A program made the translations under genes and the position numbers. Shown here piece after piece: positions 1 through 5,480 of a stretch of 5,480 nt of DNA. The notes under the pieces were generated by a model. It saw nothing but the letters and a program-made list of their open reading frames with translations, ran no database searches and had not been told where the DNA came from. Each line of letters starts with the position of its first letter. The stretch's first letter is position 1. Source of the stretch: Methylococcaceae bacterium (GTDB lineage Bacteria; Pseudomonadota; Gammaproteobacteria; Methylococcales; Methylomonadaceae); assembly GCA_030699345.1 (NCBI GenBank), contig JAUYMX010000499.1, forward strand, positions 1 to 5,480, read 5' to 3'.

Positions 1-410
1 AACAACAGCATATCCAGCGCACAAAATACGCCCATGGTGACGCCTTCCAGCACCAACAACAAAGCAAAATGCAAACGCTTAAGATGGGCCGTGTTCCAGG
101 ACGCCAGTACTGCCGAGACCGTTAATAACGCAGACATCGGCAAAAACAGGACCGAAATGCCGTCGACACCCAGCATGTAAGTGGCGCCCAGACTCGGGAT
201 CCAATTATGTTGTTCGGCTAATTGAAAATGTTGCCCATCGGCGGCATTAAAAACCTGTAATACCCAGAGCGATAACGCCAGTTCCAACACCGCGAACGAC
301 AAGGCCAGCAATCTGCCCAAGCGTGCGTTGTTACTAAAAGTCACCATTATCGCGCCCAACAACGGCAAGAACACGAGCAGACTTAAAAGCGGCAAGCCGG
401 TTTCATTCAT
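1..410 (-). CDS. Second NuoM-like antiporter subunit, N-terminal part (3' end outside window)
   Basis: The frame from ATG at 410 stays open to the left edge and gives 136 complete codons. It starts MNETGLPLLSLLVFLPLLGA and continues with the NuoM signature WIPSLGATYMLGVDGISVLF (70-89). The segment LVLEGVTMGVFCALDMLL (119-136) then corresponds to the region just before the TM5 glutamate of NuoM, which falls outside the window. Three to four membrane segments are visible (about 6-24, 33-54, 86-104, 114-131). The start overlaps the stop of the preceding gene by 8 nt (ATGAATGA) and has AAGGAG 6 nt upstream, a strong sign of translational coupling. It looks closer to ordinary NuoM than its neighbour and shares the PLLSLL start and the (V/L)GxDGxxVLF motif with it, consistent with an old duplication. 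A full product of roughly 500 residues is expected from the family. Its channel residues cannot be judged here. Confidence 0.9.
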   Translation of the reverse strand, partial: MNETGLPLLSLLVFLPLLGAIMVTFSNNARLGRLLALSFAVLELALSLWVLQVFNAADGQHFQLAEQHNWIPSLGATYMLGVDGISVLFLPMSALLTVSAVLASWNTAHLKRLHFALLLVLEGVTMGVFCALDMLL

Positions 411-1962
411 GCTGATCTCCTTCGTTGCCAGCGGTATCGGTGGGGTGTGCGCTATGAATGGGGAAATGCTTGGTCAATGCAGCCGCACTATGATCAACCA
501 GATTCAGCCAAGGCGTCGTGTAAAAACCGGTGCCCATCAGCAATAAAATAAGCACTGCCGCAATGAGACGTTCTGTGACTACCGGATGGTGACTTGAGCT
601 GTAAGGCTGATGATTACGCTTGGGGTGGGCAATGAATATCTGTTGAAAAGCCCGCAACAAGAACGCGGCTGCCAGTACATTACCCAGTAGAATCGCAATG
701 GCCGCCAGCCAGCCGTATTCCTCAATGGTGCCTTCAATCAAGAGATGCGAGGCATCAAAACCCGGTGTGCCGGGCATAACCATAGTGCTCAGCGCACACA
801 GCATAAACAATAGGGCGATGGTGGTATTGGTATTAAACAAGCCGCCCAGTCGCGGAATAAATGCCGTGCGGGTGCGTTCATAAATCAACCCGACGCTAAA
901 CAGCATTCCTGCTGATGCCAGGCCATATACCGCAGACAGCAAAATGCCGCCTTCCAAACCGTAGGCGTTAAAACAAAAAATACCGATGACCAGCATGCCG
1001 GTATGGCTGACTACGGCAAACGCCAGTAAGCGCCGGATATTGATTTGCACCAATGCCAATATGGCACCGTAAAAAATACTGATTAAACCCAAGGTGACCA
1101 CAAAGCCCGCCCATTGTTCGGCAACGCCCGGCACCATCGGAAAAATAAAGCGCATCACGCCATAGATGCCCATTTTTAGGCCGACCAAGAAAATGGCTGC
1201 GCTAGCGACAGTACCTTGTTCTGCCAATACGGGTAGCCAGCCATGAAACGGAAATATCGGCATACGGATCGCGAAGGCAAAAAACAACAACACAAAAATC
1301 AGCACTTCATCATGCAGATACGCGTTGTTTTGGGTCAGGGTTAGCCAGTCGAATGTCAGGGGATGTTCGGAATCGATCAAACCAAACGCCAGCAATAAAA
1401 ACCCCGCTAGGCTCATCAACAGTCCGCTGCCCCAGTATTGCAACACCAGAGCCACAGCCCAGCGACGATTTTGTCCGGTACCGGCGTGCGCGGTTAATAG
1501 CAGTAACGGCAGTAATTCCAGTACCGACCACAGCCAAAACTGTAGAACATTCAAGGCGGCAAAGGCGCCGATTAACAAGGCTTCATAGCCCATTAAGCAG
1601 GCGATGAACAGTCGATCGGTCACATGCCGAGTAATTAGGGTGTAGATCAAGGCAAGCAAAGTCAGAATCGCCGTTAATGGAATGAATAATACGTTGCTGC
1701 CGTCGAGCCCGACGCTGTAACTCATGCCTAAGATGCGATATTGCTCGAACCATTGGATGTCGACGTTTTCAGTAACAAACGAAGATAACAGGTAGATGCT
1801 CAGCGCCACCGTGGTCAGCGCTCCGGCAAAACCAATCCGCAGACCTTGTGCTGCTGAGCGTGATAGCAAAATGCCCAACGAGCTTAATAATGGCAGTAAA
1901 GTAAGTAAGGAGAGCAGCGGAAACGCCGCTGTCTCTGGTAATTGGCTGGTCGCTATATTCAC
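403..1962 (-). CDS. Divergent NuoM-like antiporter subunit
   Basis: A 519-residue membrane protein with about 14 hydrophobic segments, matching the NuoM/MrpD layout. It starts at GTG (1962), supported by GAGG 6 nt upstream that overlaps the stop of the preceding gene; no ATG competes. Recognisable NuoM elements are GMSYSVGLDGSNVLF (79-93), MPIFPFHGWLP (234-244), GLKMGIYGVMRF (261-272) with the TM8 lysine K263, RRLLAFAVVSHTGML (310-324) and LEGGILLSAVYG (336-347). Several charged residues central to NuoM proton transfer are altered. The TM5 'FWE' glutamate is replaced in FWLWSVLELLP, where the nearest Glu is E149, two residues further on. The TM7 lysine is R233. The TM12 'GFxGE' reads GFDASH, with S405 at the Glu position. 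The hydrophilic tail (about 485-519) is His-rich. It is very probably part of the same membrane complex as its neighbours, but whether it moves protons by the usual route is uncertain. Standalone complex I membership is unlikely because of the dabA-type gene beside it. Confidence 0.92.
   Translation of the reverse strand: MNIATSQLPETAAFPLLSLLTLLPLLSSLGILLSRSAAQGLRIGFAGALTTVALSIYLLSSFVTENVDIQWFEQYRILGMSYSVGLDGSNVLFIPLTAILTLLALIYTLITRHVTDRLFIACLMGYEALLIGAFAALNVLQFWLWSVLELLPLLLLTAHAGTGQNRRWAVALVLQYWGSGLLMSLAGFLLLAFGLIDSEHPLTFDWLTLTQNNAYLHDEVLIFVLLFFAFAIRMPIFPFHGWLPVLAEQGTVASAAIFLVGLKMGIYGVMRFIFPMVPGVAEQWAGFVVTLGLISIFYGAILALVQINIRRLLAFAVVSHTGMLVIGIFCFNAYGLEGGILLSAVYGLASAGMLFSVGLIYERTRTAFIPRLGGLFNTNTTIALLFMLCALSTMVMPGTPGFDASHLLIEGTIEEYGWLAAIAILLGNVLAAAFLLRAFQQIFIAHPKRNHQPYSSSHHPVVTERLIAAVLILLLMGTGFYTTPWLNLVDHSAAALTKHFPIHSAHPTDTAGNEGDQHE
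417..422 (-). promoter_or_regulatory. Ribosome binding site of the second NuoM-like gene
   Basis: AAGGAG on the minus strand is 6 nt before ATG at 410 and lies within the last codons of the preceding NuoM-like gene. Together with the ATGAATGA start/stop overlap it indicates coupled translation of the two antiporter subunits. Confidence 0.8.
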
Positions 1963-1968
1963 GTTTAG

Positions 1969-1972
1969 CCTC
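1969..1972 (-). promoter_or_regulatory. Ribosome binding site deciding a GTG start
   Basis: GAGG on the minus strand is 6 nt before GTG at 1962 and shares bases with the TGA stop of the NuoL-like gene (1973-1971). Its position supports the GTG as the true start of the divergent NuoM-like gene. Confidence 0.75.
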
Positions 1973-3533
1973 AGAATGCGATAAGTAGAGTGATAAGCAC
2001 AAACAACACCAAATAGCGGGGCCTGAGAATGATGCGTTCAATATTATTAGCAAGGCGCCCCAGCTTACGATTGATAGCACTGCTGTGTTTTGCTGAGCTG
2101 CGTAAGATGAAACGCTGTTCAAACCAGTGGCTTAATGCGGCAAACCATTCGGTGAATTTACCTGCGAGTCCGGTGCCTTGGGCAAAATTGTCGAACTCAT
2201 TATCTAAACGTGCGCCCAACGATTGTTCTTCTTGTTGCGCCAATGACGATACTGCGCGGATGGCAGGCGCTGGCGCGCCAATCATGCGATCGATAATGTG
2301 GTCGTCGAAATAACTTAAATCATGCGCCAAGCCCCGTACCGGTTTTACCAGCGCCCAGTCGGTAATGGGGTCCAGCCAGAATCGTTGTATGGATGCCATA
2401 TACAGCCAGCGCAGTTTGGCAACGGCAGGCATTACCGGCTTGATGGGATTATGTAAGGCATGATGCATTAACGATGGCGCGGTTAAAAATTGATAGCCAC
2501 GCACCACGGCATGAGCCGCCAAGTGCCAAGTTGCCAGTTGCCAAAAGCCCAGGCCGCATTCTAAAAACATCAAACCCAGTTGCGCGGAAGCTGCAAAAAT
2601 GAGTGAGCTTTTGACGTCGGTTTGGGTTAATCCCACCACAAAACTGTAGCTGGCGGTCAGTAGGCCGGTGGCTATTAACAGCGCCATCGCCAGCGGGGCT
2701 TGAGTAAAAATAGGTTGCAGTAAAATCAGCAGAAATACGCCCGCATGCACCATCACTGCGCCATAAAACACTGCGCTGGACGGAGTCGGCCCTTCCATGG
2801 CGCGCGCCAACCAAGGCGTAAACGGTAATTGCGCGGACTTAGCCATGGCTGCCACCGCAAAGCACAAGGCAACGCCGTTAACCTGGCCGGAGCTAAATTC
2901 TGTGGCGGCGGCATTCAGGTCAAGCCAATCCAGGCTGTTAATCCAGCTATACGTCAATGCTATACCGGCAATAAAACCGGCATCACCGATACGATTAGTG
3001 ACAAATACCCGGGTGGCATGCTGCGTAGCAACGGGGCGATCATAGGCATAACCGATCAGTAAATATGAACAGACGCCTGCAATCTCCCAGCCCACAAAGG
3101 TGAAGGCGGCATTGCCGGACAACACCAATAACAGCATGGCCGAAGCGAATAGGCTTAACAGGAAAAAGAAGCGATGAAAGCCCGTTTCCCGGTGCATGTA
3201 GTTAATGCTAAACCGGCAAGTGATTAACAACAGTATGGAAAATAATGCCGCTAGCCGGACATTGATACCCGAGGTAATAAAGTTCAAATCGATATTTAAG
3301 GTATCGCTAGTCAGCCATTGCCCAACGATGAAATAGCCGTCGTTGTTACCCAGTAAATCCGCGCCCAGCAAGGTCAGGGCTAACAGCAGCGACATGCTGA
3401 GGGTCCAGGTGGCGACGTCTGCGGTGACGGTTTCTCGATGTTCGCCGTCAATGACCTTGAACAAATTGCCTAAGCCGATAATCAGCGCAGCCAGTAACGG
3501 CATTAAAGGAATAAATACTACTAAAGCATCCAT
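1971..3533 (-). CDS. NuoL/DabB-like proton-channel membrane subunit with reduced C-terminal half
   Basis: A 520-residue member of the NuoL/MrpA/DabB antiporter family, expected to conduct protons in the inner membrane and to be the partner of the upstream DabA. The ATG at 3533 has GGAGG 8 nt upstream. The first 350 residues follow NuoL closely: FVGWEIAGVCSYLLIGY carries the TM5 glutamate E150, TNRIGDAGF carries D184, AMAKSAQLPFTPWLARAMEG carries the TM7 lysine K232, TDVK carries K308, and H337 and H341 match the TM11 histidines. Two departures are visible: the lysine of NuoL HAFFK is R345 (HAVVR), and NuoL SALIHAATMVTAG reads SAVFYGAVMVHAG, so the His is lost at 257 and another gained at 263. 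After residue 352 the expected TM12-14 are absent. About 30 residues later a NuoL-like tail begins (FWLDPITDWALVKPVRGL), followed by a long polar, probably helical region and one final membrane segment (about 505-520). About 11-12 membrane segments remain, against 16 in NuoL. It could be named dabB, but its relation to typical DabB is unsettled. Confidence 0.93.
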   Translation of the reverse strand: MDALVVFIPLMPLLAALIIGLGNLFKVIDGEHRETVTADVATWTLSMSLLLALTLLGADLLGNNDGYFIVGQWLTSDTLNIDLNFITSGINVRLAALFSILLLITCRFSINYMHRETGFHRFFFLLSLFASAMLLLVLSGNAAFTFVGWEIAGVCSYLLIGYAYDRPVATQHATRVFVTNRIGDAGFIAGIALTYSWINSLDWLDLNAAATEFSSGQVNGVALCFAVAAMAKSAQLPFTPWLARAMEGPTPSSAVFYGAVMVHAGVFLLILLQPIFTQAPLAMALLIATGLLTASYSFVVGLTQTDVKSSLIFAASAQLGLMFLECGLGFWQLATWHLAAHAVVRGYQFLTAPSLMHHALHNPIKPVMPAVAKLRWLYMASIQRFWLDPITDWALVKPVRGLAHDLSYFDDHIIDRMIGAPAPAIRAVSSLAQQEEQSLGARLDNEFDNFAQGTGLAGKFTEWFAALSHWFEQRFILRSSAKHSSAINRKLGRLANNIERIILRPRYLVLFVLITLLIAF

Positions 3534-3536
3534 ACG

Positions 3537-5480
3537 TTAAGCCTCCAATAAGTCAGGTTGCCGAATCAGCGCCGGTGCCACCGGTAATGTTTGTTCGCCA
3601 TAGCAGGCCGGGGAATTATCATAGGTTGGCAAATGTTCGCCCAATGCTTGCCAAGTCGCAAAGCCGGTGCCGGGCGTGAAGGTAAAAATCTCCCCACTAT
3701 CCGGATCGATGCTGCTTAGATGCAGCCAGCCGCCATCTATCAACTCACGTAAGGCAGGTTGGCGAGCGTGGATCGCCCCCAACACACTGGTTTTGGCTTC
3801 CACCATTAATTGCAAACGCATGGCTTCATGAATTTCTATCATTTGTCGGGGCAGACCGGTGCGTAAATCACTACTTGCTCCTTCCATCACTGCAAAAAAG
3901 CCGGTGACGTTGTGAGGGACTTTGGTGCCGCAACCGAAACGTTCGTTGTTAACACTGGAAAAATAATATTCCAGATTGATACCTGCACCCACCGGTCCAA
4001 CCGCCAACAAAATTCCTTCCAGAGTTCTGCCTTCAGGGTCTTGAGTCGGGTCGTAAGAAATTAAAAACACACGGCGGTCAAAAAATGCGCCTTGCGTTAA
4101 CGAGCGCCGCCCCACTACTGCGCTGGCATTGGTGGCGTGACCAAGTTCCGGCCGGGCTTGCGAGAAATCGATAGCGCGTTCTTCGATATGCCGTAATGCT
4201 TCCTGGGTAGTCGGTCGTCGCGGCGCAGACGCCAAACGCCGACAACGTTCATGCGCTGACAGGTATTGGGCGTGCTGTAATTCTTGCTGACATTTTTTGA
4301 AAGCAGTCAAGCGTGCTTCCGGCAGGTCAGCTAAATCGTACCAAGCGATAGTCTCATCGCAGGTATTGTGTTCGGCGCCGATAAACCAGGTGTCTTGCGG
4401 AATGATAATGCCGCGCTCGGCAACTAACCTGCGAATTTCTGGGCGGTTGGTCATCGCCGCAAATACCCGCGCATTCGGGCCGCCATGTCGACCGCTGCAA
4501 GCGCCGCAATCGTAAGCGGCCAAATGCGGATTATTTTGACTGATCGAACCATGGCCGACCAACACGACCAGCTCTGCAAAGCCGTAAGTTAAGCCGGTGT
4601 TACGTAAAAATCCGGCCACTCGATCGGCTTGTTCGGCATCGCTAAACCCCGGCTTAGCCTGTTTTGACGAGGGTTGGTCGTTGCTAAACGCTAGTTTTGT
4701 TTCAACGTCGGGCACCAGCCAGCGGTTTAATCCGGTCAGCAAACGGTGCGGAATACGCGGCGCTAACGCTTTAAGCAGCAAGCCGGGCAGGGTGATCGGC
4801 GCGATGGCATCAATCAGCAAATGCGATGACAACAAGTTGCGCCGAATGCCATGGTGCAGCAGGTTTTTTATCTTCAGAACTTTTTGACGGCGGTGTTCAT
4901 GTTTATCTTGGTTGGATTGATGGCCGGGACGAACCTCTTCATTGACCTGATGCGCAGGCGTGACCACAATCGGGCATAACGCGCTGGCTTGATTGTCATC
5001 CAGGCCTTGATAATCCATCGCGACGCCACAGAATCCAGCAGCGCCCAAGGTTTCGATAGCGGGATTGTGTTCTTCCAGATGCCGACGAAAGCCTTCTTCG
5101 CGGTCATCCATGCAAAAAATAAGCTGTGCTTCGGGGCGTTGCTCACGTTTAGCCCAGCGGCCGCGGCCGCGGTTGCTGTGCAGCGCTTGAAACAACGCTT
5201 GTCGATAGTTATGTTCATAAGCAATCAACCACAATTTGCTGCGTTGTTCGGTGCTAAAGTCATCGAGCAGCGTTAGACAATCTAAAAGATCTTGTTGCGT
5301 TAACGCAGCCAACTGTTCGGCAGATAGCCCCAAATGTTGGCAGCACCGGAACAAGCGCCAGCCGCTGTTACCCGCAGTCAAGGCTTGATTGCTGGCAGCA
5401 AGTCCACTCAACTGCCAAACCCAAATCAAATCGGCCAATTGTTGCCAATCTAGCCGATCCTGGCGTTCGGAACCTGCATG
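3537..5480 (-). CDS. dabA: DabA-type inorganic carbon transporter subunit (DUF2309/UPF0753), 5' end outside window
   Basis: This is the zinc-binding, carbonic-anhydrase-like subunit of a DAB inorganic-carbon system. It is expected to be a peripheral cytoplasmic protein bound to a NuoL-like membrane partner, converting CO2 to bicarbonate. The frame is open to the right edge, giving 647 residues; the TTG at 5438 is not a credible start because the reading continues upstream (HAGSERQDRLDWQQ). Counting from that TTG, the motif CMDDRE places C109, D111 and R113 (C at 5112-5114), and GHGS...DCGACSGRHGG places H296 and C311 (C at 4506-4508). These match the zinc ligands C351, D353, H524 and C539 and the Asp-Arg pair known from Halothiobacillus DabA. 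The 15-residue H-to-C spacing is identical. The C-terminal core (FFDRRVFLISYDP, GPVGAGINLEYYFS, PHNVTGFFAVMEG, GLPRQMIEIHEAMR) is typical of the family. No transmembrane segment is evident. By comparison with Halothiobacillus numbering, about 230 N-terminal residues are off the window. The stop TAA lies 3 nt before the NuoL-like start. Family assignment is firm; the substrate in this organism is inferred. Confidence 0.95.
   Translation of the reverse strand, partial: HAGSERQDRLDWQQLADLIWVWQLSGLAASNQALTAGNSGWRLFRCCQHLGLSAEQLAALTQQDLLDCLTLLDDFSTEQRSKLWLIAYEHNYRQALFQALHSNRGRGRWAKREQRPEAQLIFCMDDREEGFRRHLEEHNPAIETLGAAGFCGVAMDYQGLDDNQASALCPIVVTPAHQVNEEVRPGHQSNQDKHEHRRQKVLKIKNLLHHGIRRNLLSSHLLIDAIAPITLPGLLLKALAPRIPHRLLTGLNRWLVPDVETKLAFSNDQPSSKQAKPGFSDAEQADRVAGFLRNTGLTYGFAELVVLVGHGSISQNNPHLAAYDCGACSGRHGGPNARVFAAMTNRPEIRRLVAERGIIIPQDTWFIGAEHNTCDETIAWYDLADLPEARLTAFKKCQQELQHAQYLSAHERCRRLASAPRRPTTQEALRHIEERAIDFSQARPELGHATNASAVVGRRSLTQGAFFDRRVFLISYDPTQDPEGRTLEGILLAVGPVGAGINLEYYFSSVNNERFGCGTKVPHNVTGFFAVMEGASSDLRTGLPRQMIEIHEAMRLQLMVEAKTSVLGAIHARQPALRELIDGGWLHLSSIDPDSGEIFTFTPGTGFATWQALGEHLPTYDNSPACYGEQTLPVAPALIRQPDLLEA
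3542..3546 (-). promoter_or_regulatory. Ribosome binding site of the NuoL-like gene
   Basis: GGAGG on the minus strand lies 8 nt before the ATG at 3533 and inside the last codons of the dabA-type gene, whose TAA stop is at 3539-3537. This fixes the start of the NuoL-like gene and suggests that ribosomes finishing DabA re-initiate on it. Confidence 0.8.

Noticed and set aside
328..546. Plus-strand 72-residue open frame at the junction of the two NuoM-like genes
   Set aside because: It is antisense to both coding regions and its composition is that of a reverse-complement shadow.
1769..2122. Minus-strand 117-residue open frame across the junction of the NuoL-like and NuoM-like genes
   Set aside because: It overlaps both genes in another frame, shows no family motif and has no need to exist given the coupled start at 1962.
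2522..2545. Short repeats of TTGCCA
   Set aside because: They arise from the WQLATWHLAA codons of the NuoL-like protein and are imperfect and short.
2449..2814. Minus-strand 121-residue open frame inside the NuoL-like gene
   Set aside because: It lies wholly within well-conserved NuoL coding sequence in a different frame and has Arg/Gly-rich shadow composition.
403..3533. Ordinary complex I nuoLMN segment
   Set aside because: The preceding gene is of dabA type rather than nuoK, the L-like protein lacks its TM12-14 region, and the M-like protein lacks standard channel residues, so a normal nuo operon does not fit.
5157..5173. Overlapping GCGGCCGC palindromes, a possible regulatory or recombination site
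   Set aside because: They encode a short Arg-Gly repeat (RGRGRW) in the DabA frame; codon choice explains the pattern and no second copy is seen.
4597..5276. Plus-strand and alternate-frame open frames opposite the dabA-type gene
   Set aside because: They sit antisense to or in another frame of the conserved zinc-site region, carry no recognisable domain and have no convincing ribosome site.
5436..5438. TTG as the start of the dabA-type gene
   Set aside because: The same frame stays open for 14 more codons to the window edge, and the family has a long N-terminal region before the zinc motif, so the gene begins outside the window.

Overview
The window is a compact, single-direction gene block. 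Every supported gene lies on the minus strand, so transcription runs from the right edge to the left edge. The order is a dabA-type gene (DUF2309/UPF0753, its 5' end beyond the right edge), a NuoL-like antiporter subunit, a divergent NuoM-like antiporter subunit, and the first third of a second NuoM-like subunit that runs off the left edge. Junctions are a 3-nt gap, an 8-nt gap and an 8-nt overlap. Each downstream start has a Shine-Dalgarno sequence inside or touching the preceding gene, so this reads as one translationally coupled operon. No RNA gene, mobile element, CRISPR array, promoter or terminator is visible, and there is no non-coding stretch longer than 8 nt.

Functionally the block resembles the DAB (DabA/DabB, also MpsAB) inorganic-carbon systems. 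In these, a zinc protein with a beta-carbonic-anhydrase-like site (DabA) is joined to a membrane subunit of the NuoL/M/N-Mrp proton-channel family, and ion flow is thought to drive one-way hydration of CO2 to bicarbonate. The zinc-site residues are all present in the DabA fragment. The unusual part is the membrane side: instead of one DabB there are at least three antiporter-type subunits in a row. The NuoL-like one appears to lack the TM12-14 part of a normal NuoL and carries a long polar C-terminal region. The first NuoM-like one has lost or altered the classical channel residues on TM5, TM7 and TM12. The second NuoM-like one looks conventional as far as it can be seen.

The organism is most likely a Gammaproteobacterium, or another proteobacterium, that fixes or needs inorganic carbon (a chemolithoautotroph or methylotroph would fit). 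This is inferred from the protein style, the moderate GC and the strong GGAGG-type ribosome sites; no taxonomic marker is present. The three-channel architecture around DabA is the feature most worth following up.
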